Shown piece after piece: positions 16,864 through 26,700 of a DNA stretch of 28,878 bases (position 1 is its first letter; every line of letters begins with the position of its first letter). The notes beneath the pieces were generated by a model. That model saw nothing but the letters and a program-made list of their open reading frames with translations, searched no databases and was not told where the DNA came from. Source of the DNA: S012-113 sp965368405 (GTDB lineage: Bacteria; Bacteroidota; Bacteroidia; Cytophagales; Cyclobacteriaceae); assembly GCA_965368405.1 (NCBI GenBank), contig CBDUMS010000041.1, positions 1-28,878 on the forward strand. Direction: 5' to 3'. A program made the translations under genes and the position numbers.

Positions 16864-17886
16864 ATGAATATCTTGAAAAATATCGTAATTATATCTGGGT
16901 TCCTTCTGATTGCCCTTGATGGCTTGGCTCAAAAGACGGACACTGTGACCTTCTATAATGGAGACAGGGCTATCTGCGAAATAAAAGGACTAAACCAGGG
17001 GCGCTTGGAGATAAAGACAGTGGCCATGGGAACCATAAATGTTGAATGGCGTAAGGTTAGTAATGTAGTTACGAATCGATATTATGAAATAGTACTTGCC
17101 AATCATTCAACTATTTATGGCAAAATTGTAAGTGTAGATTCGGCCAGAAATGTAACCCTTTCCTTTGGTGTATTCGCCCAGGAGGTACCGATTTTAGAAA
17201 TTGTGAAACTTAAACCACTGAACGATAAATTTTGGCAAGCCTTGGAAGGATCGATATCAGCAGGGTTTTCATATACACGTGGTACGGAAAACTTACAATT
17301 AAACTCTAGCGGAAGTGTAAAATACCGCACTCCAAAAACCGCACACTCAATAAGTATCAATGGTAATTTTAGCGCCAATCCAAGTACGAGAAGTGAAAAG
17401 CAAGATGGTGGATATCGCTTTCAATTGTTTTATGTAAGACAGGTTTTTAATGCTTTAGAAGTTAAGTGGGAGCGAAATACAGAGTTGGGAATAGATAGCA
17501 GACTAATAACTAATATTACAGGTGGTTATAGTCCGGTAGAAAACTATATTAATGTACTATCTATTGAGGTGGGAGGCTCTATAAATAGAGAGTTCACGAC
17601 AGAAAACGTCGCATCCAATAATGCTGAAGGGCTTGTACGATTATCCTATGATCTATTTGTTTTTGCGAACCCAAAAATTTTCTTTACCCTTAAGGGTGAG
17701 GCATTCCCAAGTTTCACCGTGAAAAATAGATTTCGTACAAATATTGAGTCTACCTTGTCATGGGAAATTTTCAATAATTTTACCTTGAATTTCTCCTATT
17801 GGGCCAACTATGACAACAAACCGTCTGACCCTGCTGCACTCACCTTTGATTGGGGTACAACAACATCAATCGGTTATAAGTTTTAA
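16864..17886 (+). CDS. DUF481 family outer membrane protein
   Basis: A 340-residue protein with a signal peptide ending LDGLAQK near residue 23. The N-terminal part (DTVTFYNGDRAICEIKGLNQ, then STIYGKIVSVD) is a small beta domain common in Bacteroidetes members. From about residue 125 (LEGSISAGFSYTRGTENLQL) to the final SIGYKF, amphipathic strands with a terminal Phe match the DUF481 beta-barrel. It is expected in the outer membrane. The function of the family is not settled. Two bases separate its stop from the next ATG, so it is cotranscribed with the membrane methyltransferase-like gene. Confidence 0.8.
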   Translation: MNILKNIVIISGFLLIALDGLAQKTDTVTFYNGDRAICEIKGLNQGRLEIKTVAMGTINVEWRKVSNVVTNRYYEIVLANHSTIYGKIVSVDSARNVTLSFGVFAQEVPILEIVKLKPLNDKFWQALEGSISAGFSYTRGTENLQLNSSGSVKYRTPKTAHSISINGNFSANPSTRSEKQDGGYRFQLFYVRQVFNALEVKWERNTELGIDSRLITNITGGYSPVENYINVLSIEVGGSINREFTTENVASNNAEGLVRLSYDLFVFANPKIFFTLKGEAFPSFTVKNRFRTNIESTLSWEIFNNFTLNFSYWANYDNKPSDPAALTFDWGTTTSIGYKF

Positions 17887-17888
17887 CT

Positions 17889-18509
17889 ATGCTATTAGCT
17901 GGAAACATTGCCCTTGGGTGTTGGTGGATTGTTTTTTTTGGTTTTCATAGTCTGTTGGCATCAGGAAAGGTTAAGGCCGTCATAACTAATTTCGGTAGAA
18001 ATTATCGTATCTATTATCGCGCCGGTTATAATACGCTTTCATTACTCCTTCTCATACCAGTACTCTATACCTACCTAAATACACCTAGCTTATGGATATT
18101 TTCTCCCAATATAATCAGTGTCAGTGGCGGGGTAATTTTTATATTAAGTGGAGGTTATATTATTGTAGATAGTTTTAAGAATTATAATACGGCAGAGTTT
18201 CTCGGCACATACCAAATCAAGTTTCAAGAGGAGTATAAAGCCACTGGTTTTAGTAAACATGGTTGGAATAATGTAGTAAGACACCCATTATACTTTGGTA
18301 GCATACTATTAATAGTTGGGCTTTTTATTGCAATTCCTGTCCAAAAAATGGCCGTATCTGCCACTCTTGGATTAGCTTATTTAATTGTTGGCACTTCCTG
18401 GGAAGAAAAGAAGCTGGTTAAGGAGTTTGGCGATCAGTATCTTGAATACCGCAGAGAGGTCTCCATGCTTCTTCCGATAAAGTACTTCATTAAACGGAAG
18501 CGAAAATGA
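17889..18509 (+). CDS. Membrane methyltransferase-like protein (ICMT/PEMT fold)
   Basis: A 206-residue integral inner-membrane protein with about five hydrophobic helices. The C-terminal half contains the signature VVRHPLYFGSILLIVG followed by WEEKKLVKEFGDQYLEYRREVSMLLP, the S-adenosylmethionine-binding pattern of isoprenylcysteine and phospholipid N-methyltransferases. The N-terminal FFGFHSLLAS resembles NnrU-type proteins, which share this fold. The substrate is unknown; lipid or small-molecule methylation is possible. It is the second gene after the DUF481 protein, with only two bases between them. Confidence 0.78.
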   Translation: MLLAGNIALGCWWIVFFGFHSLLASGKVKAVITNFGRNYRIYYRAGYNTLSLLLLIPVLYTYLNTPSLWIFSPNIISVSGGVIFILSGGYIIVDSFKNYNTAEFLGTYQIKFQEEYKATGFSKHGWNNVVRHPLYFGSILLIVGLFIAIPVQKMAVSATLGLAYLIVGTSWEEKKLVKEFGDQYLEYRREVSMLLPIKYFIKRKRK

Positions 18510-18591
18510 AGCGGAGGCGAGCTTTTTGCAGATTTTGATAATTATCTTCTAAAAAATCACTATTTTTTTATCTTACAACCTCTGTAATTGC

Positions 18592-18687
18592 ATGAAGTCA
18601 AAAGCATTAAAACTGGTTTTAGTCTGTTTAATATGCATTGGAGCAATTACCGGTATTGTATTATTAATAGAACAATTCACTAAATAA
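18592..18687 (+). CDS. Small single-pass membrane peptide (31 aa)
   Basis: A short reading frame from ATG to TAA encoding 31 residues: a basic start (MKSKALK), one hydrophobic helix (LVLVCLICIGAITGIVLL) with two cysteines, and a polar end (IEQFTK). It is followed after six bases by the DUF2892 gene with no terminator between. Upstream, TTTG and TATTTTTT separated by 23 bases (18534-18568) could be a promoter. The composition and Lys-flanked helix look like a real small membrane protein, but length alone gives little statistical support. Function is unknown. Confidence 0.5.
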   Translation: MKSKALKLVLVCLICIGAITGIVLLIEQFTK

Positions 18688-18693
18688 AATGAC

Positions 18694-18900
18694 ATGAAAG
18701 CAAATATGGGGTCCCTCGACCGGGTCGTTCGAATTATTGTTGCAGTAGTTGTAGGTTTTCTCTACTATCAGGGAATTATAACTGGCACCTTAGGCATCGT
18801 GCTTATGGTCCTTGCGGTAGTATTCTTATTGACAAGTTTTATAAGTTTTTGCCCGCTTTATTTTCCATTTGGAATTAGTACCAAAAAGAAACAAGAGTAA
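18694..18900 (+). CDS. DUF2892 (YgaP-type) membrane protein
   Basis: A 68-residue protein with the N-terminal MKANMGSLDRVVRIIVAVVV and the C-terminal FISFCPLYFPFGIST, the conserved ends of the YgaP transmembrane domain (PF11127, DUF2892). It has two helices with a short turn. In other bacteria this domain can be fused to or next to a rhodanese that handles sulfane sulfur; no rhodanese lies here. The conserved FCPLY cysteine is present. The start at 18694 fits the family; M5 is an alternative. It is followed by a two-way terminator. Confidence 0.82.
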   Translation: MKANMGSLDRVVRIIVAVVVGFLYYQGIITGTLGIVLMVLAVVFLLTSFISFCPLYFPFGISTKKKQE

Positions 18901-18902
18901 AT

Positions 18903-18935
18903 AAAAAGGGCCACTCGATTGAGCGGCCCTTTTTT
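18903..18935. terminator. Bidirectional terminator between DUF2892 gene and atpC
   Basis: AAAAAGGGCC and GGCCCTTTTT form a long stem, extended inside by CTC/GAG after one mismatch, with a GATT loop. A-tract and T-tract on the two sides let it serve both convergent genes. Confidence 0.92.
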
Positions 18936-18955
18936 ATTCTATCTGTTATTGCAGT

Positions 18956-19207
18956 TTACTCCTCTTCAACAATAGACTCTGCAAGTACAATTACTTTATT
19001 ATTTAGCACTTCCACAACACCACCATCTACCGTAACCTCATATTCAGACTTCTTATCTTTATAGATAATAGTTCCTTTCTTGAGCGTACTCAAGAGTGGC
19101 GCGTGATGATTTAAAATTTGAAACGAACCATCGGTTCCCGGAAAGGTTGCAGATAACACTTCGCCTTCAAAAACCTTCTGATCTGGAGTAACTATTTCTA
19201 AGTACAT
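18956..19207 (-). CDS. atpC: ATP synthase F1 subunit epsilon
   Basis: Central-stalk subunit of the F1F0 ATP synthase. MYLEIVTPDQKVFEGEV, then LSATFPGTDGSFQILNHHAP and VDGGVVEVLNNKVIVLAE, are the hallmark sequences of the N-terminal beta-sandwich. At 83 residues it ends right after that domain and lacks the two-helix C-terminal domain that in other bacteria (about 135 residues) blocks ATP hydrolysis. Short forms like this are usual in Bacteroidetes. It starts two bases after the atpD stop, and the two genes form a pair away from any other atp gene in the window. Confidence 0.96.
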   Translation of the reverse strand: MYLEIVTPDQKVFEGEVLSATFPGTDGSFQILNHHAPLLSTLKKGTIIYKDKKSEYEVTVDGGVVEVLNNKVIVLAESIVEEE

Positions 19208-19209
19208 AA

Positions 19210-20715
19210 TTAAGCTTCGGCTTCAGCCATCATTTTTTCTCCTTTAGCAATTGCTTCTTCTATGGTTCCAACCAAGTTAAAGGCTGCCTCAGGAAGATGA
19301 TCTAACTCACCATCCAAAATCATATTAAAACCTTTGATGGTATCTTTTAAATCAACAAGAGCTCCTTCTAAGCCTGTAAATTGCGTCGCTACATGGAAAG
19401 GCTGCGATAAGAAACGCTGTACCCTTCTTGCACGGTGAACAACTTGTTTGTCTTCATCCGATAGTTCATCCATACCTAGAATTGCAATAATGTCCTGCAG
19501 TTCATTGTATCGCTGAATAATCTCTTTTACATTCTGCGCTGTATTATAATGCTCATCTCCTAAAGTCTCTGCATTCAGAATTCTAGAAGTAGAATCTAAA
19601 GGATCCACAGCAGGGTAAATACCAAGTTCTGCGATCTTTCTAGAAAGTACCGTTGTGGCATCAAGGTGAGCAAATGTTGTTGCTGGCGCAGGGTCAGTTA
19701 AATCATCGGCAGGAACGTAAACGGCCTGTACCGATGTAATTGAACCTCGTTTTGTCGAAGTAATTCTCTCCTGCATAGCACCCATCTCAGTTGCAAGTGT
19801 AGGCTGGTAACCCACAGCAGAAGGCATACGCCCTAGTAAGGCCGACACCTCTGATCCCGCTTGGGTAAAACGGAAAATATTATCAATAAAGAATAGAATA
19901 TCTCGTCCTTCTCCTTCGCCATCTCCCTCACGAAAATACTCAGCAACGGTCAGTCCCGACAATGCCACTCGAGCACGAGCTCCAGGAGGTTCGTTCATTT
20001 GTCCAAACACCAAGGTAGCCTGAGACTTGCCTAATTCTTCTTCATCTACCTTAGAAAGATCCCAATCTCCTTCTTCCATAGATTTGATGAATTCGTCGCC
20101 ATATTTAATAACGCCAGACTCAATCATTTCGCGAAGAAGGTCATTACCTTCTCTAGTTCTTTCTCCAACTCCAGCGAATACTGATAAACCAGAATAAGCT
20201 TTTGCAATGTTGTTAATCAATTCCATGATAAGAACGGTCTTACCAACTCCGGCTCCACCAAACAAACCAATTTTGCCACCCTTTACATAAGGCTCGAGTA
20301 AGTCAATTACTTTAATCCCTGTAAATAATATTTCAGATGATGTAGATAGGTCTTCAAATAATGGTGCCTCTCGGTGAATAGGTAAACCACCGGTAGACTT
20401 TGGAGGTTTCATACCGTCAATCGCGTCGCCGATTACATTAAATAATCGTCCTTTAATAGCTTCGCCGGTAGGCATTTTAATCGGAGAGCCCGTGTTAATT
20501 ACCTCCATACCACGCACTAAACCTTCGGTTCCGTCCATTGCAATTGTACGTACTCGGTCTTCTCCTAGGTGCTGCTGACACTCTAATACTACCTTCGTTC
20601 CGTCGTTTTTAACAACTTCTAAGGCGTCCAGAATATCAGGAAGAGCGTTTTCGTCTTCGAAACTTACGTCAACTACAGGACCAATTACCTGCGAAACTTT
20701 GCCATTATTTGCCAT
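19210..20715 (-). CDS. atpD: ATP synthase F1 subunit beta
   Basis: Catalytic subunit of F1F0 ATP synthase at the cytoplasmic face. The 501 residues include Walker A GGAGVGKT at 153-160, GVGERTREGNDL with the catalytic Glu, ILFFIDNIFRFTQAGSEVSA (Walker B) and the PALATEMG-type segment (here QPTLATEMGAMQERITS). The DELSEED-like sequence is DELSDED. It is the first gene of atpDC and has the best promoter in the window about 40 bases upstream; a bidirectional terminator closes the unit after atpC. Confidence 0.98.
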   Translation of the reverse strand: MANNGKVSQVIGPVVDVSFEDENALPDILDALEVVKNDGTKVVLECQQHLGEDRVRTIAMDGTEGLVRGMEVINTGSPIKMPTGEAIKGRLFNVIGDAIDGMKPPKSTGGLPIHREAPLFEDLSTSSEILFTGIKVIDLLEPYVKGGKIGLFGGAGVGKTVLIMELINNIAKAYSGLSVFAGVGERTREGNDLLREMIESGVIKYGDEFIKSMEEGDWDLSKVDEEELGKSQATLVFGQMNEPPGARARVALSGLTVAEYFREGDGEGEGRDILFFIDNIFRFTQAGSEVSALLGRMPSAVGYQPTLATEMGAMQERITSTKRGSITSVQAVYVPADDLTDPAPATTFAHLDATTVLSRKIAELGIYPAVDPLDSTSRILNAETLGDEHYNTAQNVKEIIQRYNELQDIIAILGMDELSDEDKQVVHRARRVQRFLSQPFHVATQFTGLEGALVDLKDTIKGFNMILDGELDHLPEAAFNLVGTIEEAIAKGEKMMAEAEA

Positions 20716-20753
20716 ATTTCTGTTTCTTATTCAGCTTGATTTATTTCAGACTG

Positions 20754-20785
20754 CAAAGCTACTTGGTAAAAAACATTATACCAAA
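20754..20785 (-). promoter_or_regulatory. Bacteroidetes-type promoter for atpDC
   Basis: Minus strand TTTG, exactly 20 bases, then TAGCTTTG: perfect matches to both the -33 and the -7 elements. The leader to the atpD ATG is about 30 bases. It lies just after the stop of the histidine kinase, so atpDC does not depend on that gene for transcription. Confidence 0.75.
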
Positions 20786-20818
20786 GAGTGGGTTCCTAAT
20801 TTACACCAACTTTGTCCT

Positions 20819-22045
20819 TTATTGGATCTTTTTATTACGATGCAAGACAATTCTAAAGGTAGTACCCTTATCCAGCTCGGAAGTCCGTACAAATATTTTG
20901 CCTTTATGATAGATTTCGATGATTCGTTCTGCGAGTGCAAGGCCCAAACCCCAGCCTCTTTTTTTGGTGGTAAACCCCGGATTAAAAATTTGTTTGAGTT
21001 TAGCCAATGGAATCCCTTTGCCAGTATCCGAAATATCAATAAATATGCGCCAGTCGCTGGCCTCCTGTATCTTAATGGTAATCTCACCTACCCCAGACAT
21101 TGCATCCACGGCATTTTTACAAATATTCTCAATCACCCATTCAAACAATGGAGCGTTTACGGCTCCTATTACATGTTCGTGCATCGATTCAACCTTGATA
21201 TTGACCTTCGAAGAAATTCTCGACCGGAGGTAGTCAACCACGCGATTGATAACCGGAACAAGATCTTCTTCGTTAAGGACTGGAACTGAACCTATACTGG
21301 AAAACCTAGCTGTAATTAATTGCAGCTTTGCTATATCTTTATCCAGTTCATCTAAAAATTCATTATTAGCAAACTCCTCATCGGCTTTTAGGTATTCCAC
21401 CCAAGCCATAAGCGAAGAGATTGGCGTTCCTAGCTGATGTGCGGTTTCTTTAGCCATACCCACCCAAACCCTATTTTGCTCGGCCGTGCGTGAATACGAA
21501 AATGCCATGTATGCAATAATTCCAAAGATGGCTATTACTGAAAGCTGTACGTAAGGGTAATAAATTAATTGAGTAAGCAGATTCGAATGTTTGTAATACA
21601 AAAACTGGATCAGATAGGGTTCTCCTGTAGCAGGATTAACTGGTGCTATACGTATTGGCGTATATTCTTGCTCCATCTTAAGGGCCATTCGTCTGAGCCG
21701 TTCATTAATAACCGTTGAAGCCTTAGAAGAGTCTACCTTAATATTTTTATGCCCATAAACTATACCCAGTGAATCCATAATAATCATGGGCATTGAATTG
21801 TTCTGAAGAATTATTTCTTCAGAGATAAAATTGATATCCTGAGTTATGGTTACACTTTCATCGAGTGCAAATTCCAGTGTTTTGGCATATAATCTAATAA
21901 AACTCCGCTCTCGTTCTTTTAGTTTACCAACCAGAATATTGGTATAAAGAATCGACCCAATACTAATTACGGCAGCAGCGGTTAGTACAATCCATTTCAG
22001 ATTAGATTTATTTTGATAAATATTGAATACGTCCGTCCGCGCCAT
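20819..22045 (-). CDS. Orphan membrane sensor histidine kinase
   Basis: A 408-residue two-component kinase. Helix 1 (about residues 18-40) and helix 2 (about 164-184) enclose a roughly 120-residue periplasmic region of unknown ligand (contains NSMPMIIMDSLGIVYGH, a PAS/Cache-like stretch). The cytoplasmic part has the H-box AKETAHQLGTPISSL with phospho-acceptor H203, N-box VIENICKNAVDAM, G1 DTGKGI and G2 GWGLGLALAERI. AHQLGTPIS is the HK variant frequent in Bacteroidetes. No response-regulator gene lies beside it, so its partner is elsewhere. It stands upstream of atpDC in the same direction but no terminator is visible between, so read-through is possible. Confidence 0.92.
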   Translation of the reverse strand: MARTDVFNIYQNKSNLKWIVLTAAAVISIGSILYTNILVGKLKERERSFIRLYAKTLEFALDESVTITQDINFISEEIILQNNSMPMIIMDSLGIVYGHKNIKVDSSKASTVINERLRRMALKMEQEYTPIRIAPVNPATGEPYLIQFLYYKHSNLLTQLIYYPYVQLSVIAIFGIIAYMAFSYSRTAEQNRVWVGMAKETAHQLGTPISSLMAWVEYLKADEEFANNEFLDELDKDIAKLQLITARFSSIGSVPVLNEEDLVPVINRVVDYLRSRISSKVNIKVESMHEHVIGAVNAPLFEWVIENICKNAVDAMSGVGEITIKIQEASDWRIFIDISDTGKGIPLAKLKQIFNPGFTTKKRGWGLGLALAERIIEIYHKGKIFVRTSELDKGTTFRIVLHRNKKIQ

Positions 22046-22220
22046 GAAAACTGAATTGCGAGGTTAAATTATTCGATTTTGATGAATATATTACTGATTT
22101 TAACATAAATCGCTCTTCCAATCTAAAATAATATCAATTTTCAGCTTATCCGTTTACATAATTATAGTGGTTACAGAGTAAGTATTCCTTTAAACTAGTG
22201 TAATTATTAACCCTTCCACT

Positions 22221-23699
22221 ATGAAAATTCACATACTAATTCTTAGTCCGATTCTTTTACTTAGTAATGCCGTGCTTGCGCAAAACCGATCGCTTCCGGC
22301 AGACACAACCGTGATTACGAATCATGAAACCACAATTAAGGGGAAAAAAGTTCTTTACACCGCCACCACAGGAACGCAACCGGTTTGGAACGAAGACGGC
22401 AAGGCTATTGCATCGCTCTATTATACTTACTATAAACGATCTGATCTACGTGACGACACAGCTAGGCCATTAGTAATCTCTTTTAATGGTGGCCCGGGAT
22501 CTGCCTCTGTATGGATGCATATTGCCTACACAGGACCCAAGTTGCTCAATATCGATAATGAGGGGTATCCTGTTCAACCTTATGGCGTGAGGGCAAACCC
22601 CTATTCGATACTCGATGTCGCGGATATCGTATTTGTGAACCCCGTCAATACAGGCTACTCTAGAATTCTAGATAAAGAAGTTAAAAAGGAAACCTTTTTT
22701 GGGGTTAATGCCGATATCAAGTACCTGGCGGAATGGGTAAATACCTTTGTCACACGATCTAACCGATGGCGTTCCCCTAAGTACCTGATTGGCGAAAGCT
22801 ACGGAACAACACGCGTTTCGGGACTTGCCCTCGAACTTCAGAACAGTCATTGGATGTACCTTAATGGGGTCATTTTGGTATCCCCTACAGAAATAGGAAT
22901 TGAGCGCGATGGTCCGGTTATGGCTGCTAACCGATTACCTTATTTTGCAGCGGCTGCCTGGTATCATAAAGTCCTACCTCCAGAATTACAGCAAAAGGAT
23001 TTAGAAGAATTATTGCCAGAGGTAGAAGAGTACACTATTAATACCTTGACTCCTGCCTTAGTACGCGGTGGTTATTTACCAGAAGCTGAAAAGAAAGCTG
23101 TAGCCAAAAAAATGGCTTACTATTCCGGGTTATCTGAAAAATCAATTTTACAGAATAATTTGGATGTATCCACGGCATATTTCTGGAAGGATCTTCTACG
23201 CGAAAAAGGCCTAACGATAGGACGCCTCGATTCGCGTTATCTCGGAATCGATGCCAGTGAAGCAGGCGTAAGACCAGATTATAATGCCGAACTAACTTCT
23301 TGGCTACACTCCTTCACTCCTGCAATTAACTATTATTTACAGGAAGAGTTAAAGTTTAAGACCGACATTAAATACAATATGTTTGGTCCTGTTCGACCCT
23401 GGGACAGATCGAATAATAATACAGGGAGTGACCTTCGTCTCGCCATGGCCGAAAATCCGAACCTTCATGTTATGATTCAATCAGGGTACTTCGATGGTGC
23501 GACCACCTACTATAACGGAAAGTACACCATGTGGCATATCGACCCAAGTGGTAGAATGAAAGATCGCTTAAGCTTTAAGGGGTATCGTAGTGGACATATG
23601 ATGTACTTGCGGGCTGAAGACCTTGTGAAGGCTAATGATGATATTCGTGATTTTATTCAGAATAGCAGCATGCCTAAAGGGGCACCGATTAAATATTGA
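22221..23699 (+). CDS. Secreted S10-family serine carboxypeptidase
   Basis: A 492-residue protein with a signal peptide ending AVLAQ near residue 21. The alpha/beta-hydrolase core shows SFNGGPGSASVWMH (oxyanion region, residues 88-100), the nucleophile GESYGTTR with S193, the acid D425 in SGYFDGATTY and the base H459 in RSGHMMYLR, in the order of peptidase family S10. It probably removes C-terminal residues from peptides in the periplasm or outside the cell. It is a single gene: the kinase upstream points the other way, and the next gene is convergent. No clear promoter match was found in the 175-base divergent gap. Confidence 0.9.
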   Translation: MKIHILILSPILLLSNAVLAQNRSLPADTTVITNHETTIKGKKVLYTATTGTQPVWNEDGKAIASLYYTYYKRSDLRDDTARPLVISFNGGPGSASVWMHIAYTGPKLLNIDNEGYPVQPYGVRANPYSILDVADIVFVNPVNTGYSRILDKEVKKETFFGVNADIKYLAEWVNTFVTRSNRWRSPKYLIGESYGTTRVSGLALELQNSHWMYLNGVILVSPTEIGIERDGPVMAANRLPYFAAAAWYHKVLPPELQQKDLEELLPEVEEYTINTLTPALVRGGYLPEAEKKAVAKKMAYYSGLSEKSILQNNLDVSTAYFWKDLLREKGLTIGRLDSRYLGIDASEAGVRPDYNAELTSWLHSFTPAINYYLQEELKFKTDIKYNMFGPVRPWDRSNNNTGSDLRLAMAENPNLHVMIQSGYFDGATTYYNGKYTMWHIDPSGRMKDRLSFKGYRSGHMMYLRAEDLVKANDDIRDFIQNSSMPKGAPIKY

Positions 23700-23725
23700 A
23701 CTGAAGAGGGAAGAGGGAGCGGCAT

Positions 23726-23767
23726 AAAAAAAGCCATGCGCTTGAGCGTGAACTCAAACACATGGCT
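23726..23767 (-). terminator. Rho-independent terminator after the PFOR-like gene
   Basis: On the minus strand a 15-pair stem (AGCCATGTGTTTGAG with CTCAAGCGCATGGCT, two wobbles), six-base loop and seven Ts. On the plus strand there is no T-tract, so it works mainly for the minus strand. Confidence 0.9.
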
Positions 23768-23787
23768 CCAATCCATACTTGAAATAT

Positions 23788-26700
23788 TTATGCTTCTAAA
23801 GGCTCTGCAAGTGCTTCTTCAACACTTAACCCTTGCTTATCTATCTTTTCAAGAAGCGCTTTTTGGTCCAGGTAATCCTGGTTAACCACACCCGCTCTAC
23901 TCTGAAGTAATCTCCAGGCCTTTCTTCTTTCTACAACAAACAGAACCATCTGCTGCGATAGTGCTCGGTAAATTTCATTACCCTCATAATCGAAATCTAC
24001 AGCATAAACGCCGAAATCTTTAACGTAAGACCTATGCTTAGGATCGGTATGACGTCTGTGGATTATATCATCCATAGTAATCAACTTGATCTTATCTTCG
24101 AGTCGCACCATGCCTTCAATTTGTTCAGGCTTGATCTTCTTATGGTGGAATCTAAATCGAGCTTCCGTAAAGGCCCAGTGCGCAGCAGTATACGTATAAC
24201 GTTGCTTTTTCACCTGCGATGTTTTCTGAGCCCAGTCTGTTTTATAAGATTGGTTAGTGGTAATATTTAAAGCATCTGAATAGATCTCGCCATTGGATGG
24301 ATTAAACACAAACTCTGCCATACCACGGCTATCTCTAACCCGTAGTGCTTGAACTTCTGCGGCATTATCGGCAATACCATGTTCTGGCATACATGCGGTA
24401 TACGTTTGATAGAAAGCTGTACCTCTGTAATAGATACCGTCAACAAGCGCTTTGTACAATGTTCCACTATTTGCTAAAGAAACCTGAGCAACAAATGGAG
24501 ATCCATGTCCGGCAATCAATGTTTCTGAAACCGATTTGTGTTCTGTATGCTTACCCTGTGTGGCCGCACCAAACTGGTTCATATCAAAACCACCCGGCAT
24601 TACAGAGGATTCTGAATTCTGTCCACCAGTATTAGAATAAACCTGGGTATCGAGTAGTACAATCTTAACATTTGGACGGTTCTGCATTACAACCTTAGAT
24701 ACATTTTGGTAACCAATGTCACCCATACCTCCGTCACCACCGATTGCCCAAACTTTTGGCATCTCAAGGATTTCCTTATCGGTCATGTCCATATCGGTAA
24801 AGTGAGTAAAGTTGAAATACTCCTGCTCGGTAATTGCTTTTTCAAATCCACCAATAGCTAAGTCCGCAAACCTTTCAGGAAGAACAGACTTTCTTGCATG
24901 GTCGTAAACGAAACTTTCGCCAATTAACCAGCCAATAGTTGCTCCATCCTGGAATAATGAGTTCATCCAAGGATATTGGTGAGGTGTATTCGCTGGAGTA
25001 GAACCATAAACCGTATTACAACCTGTATTGGCGGTCATTGCCATCGCTGTCATTCCATTTGGCATTCTACCTTCAATGGCTTGAAGATCTCTTAAGTTAT
25101 ATGCCTCTTGTCGAAGAACAGCAATCAGTGCATCAATAACCTCCTTGTCGCCTCCTTTAAACTCTTCTTTTATTCGTTGATCAACAGCATCATTTGTTGT
25201 TGCTCCAATACCAAGAAGAATATGAACGATTGATCTTTTATAGATTTTATACGATTCCTCGTCTCTTGTTTTAAGTGCTTCAAGAAGTTTCACTCCTTCT
25301 TTTTCAAGAATAGCAGCCTTTTCTTCAAATCGCTCTGCTTTTTTATGGAAAAGTGGTCGCATTATCGCCTCGGTAAGAGAAGAAACTGCATGAAGTACTG
25401 ATTTCTCACCACAACCCGCACAAGCGCCATCCCCAGAAAGCAATGCATCATACTTCGAGCGTTGCATTAAGTGGTATTTCAGGGCCGCAGCTTTAGACTC
25501 TTCTGGATTATCAGCATTATATAAACCAAGATATTTCTTTGGTGTATCGCCAAGTATATCAAGGAAGTTTATCGCCGATTTATAATCGGTATGAATTTCT
25601 TCGGTTTCAGGAACCATGGTTAGTGCTTGATGTGATCCACACGCTGTTACGCATGCGCCACAACCCTTACAAAGGTCATTCACGAAGATTCCAAAGATTC
25701 CTCCTTCACCTGGTTCTTTTTTCTCTTTTGCTCCAAATACTAGTTTCGTATTTTGGAATGCGAAAGGAAGTTTTTCCAAAATTGTTCCTATTTCTTTATA
25801 GGCAGGAGAATTGACCTCAAGAATATTAAGAGATTCAATCTCGGCCATAACGATAGCACTAAAAGCTGTAGTATCGCCTTTGATTGATGCTTTTTCAAGC
25901 ATATCAGCTCGTACTGCCTTCTCAATTTCAGGCACTTTCGAAAGTAGTGTCTCCCGAACAGACTCGTCGGTTACATAGCTCCTTATTGTAGCCCGAATAA
26001 TGGTGTCTATATCCTGCGCTGTATTCGGCAAGGCTGTATCTGGGCATACCACAATACATTCCATACACTGGGTACAGTTCTCAGCGTGAAATACCGGCAC
26101 TTCGCGCCGTGCAACATATTTACTTGCTGTTGCACCGGTTCCTGCTGCCATCATACCAACAGAAGATAGCACAGAAGAAGGTTGATCATACCCTAAACCT
26201 GCTCTGAACTCCTTATCGAAGGTAGACATCTTAAAAATAGGAGCCTTTTCTTTACCATTACCATTTTCGGGTAATTGATAGAGTTCAACTTCACAAGGTG
26301 TAATTACATCGCCAAGGAAGGTGGAGGTATCTTCATCATCTACCTTTCCATTCTCAATCTTGAATACGCGATCCATACCTTCGGTCATAACCATCATATT
26401 CGATTCCACTACCGCATCGCCGAAACGACCGAACTTAGTTTCATACTGCTTCCGGACGGTTTCAACAAATTCTTCCTTAGGAATATTGTAATTATTCAGA
26501 AATGGAGAAACACCGAAAAATGCTCCTAGGAATGAATTACCCTGCATTCTGGTTTGAAGATCTTCTCGTTCTGTTGCCTTTCTGGCTATTTCAAACCCAT
26601 TCAGGACATACATGTTAATATTCTTGTCAATAATTTCCTGCCTGAATTTTCTAGGAATACGTTTCCAGGCTTCTTCCGACGAATGCTCATTCGATTCCCA

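Noticed and set aside
20699..21289. Plus-strand open frame of 196 codons opposite the histidine kinase
   Set aside because: Shadow of the kinase catalytic domain, which has all of its conserved boxes on the other strand.
23701..23780. Terminator for the S10 peptidase gene
   Set aside because: The hairpin has its T-tract only on the minus strand; on the plus strand it is followed by mixed sequence.
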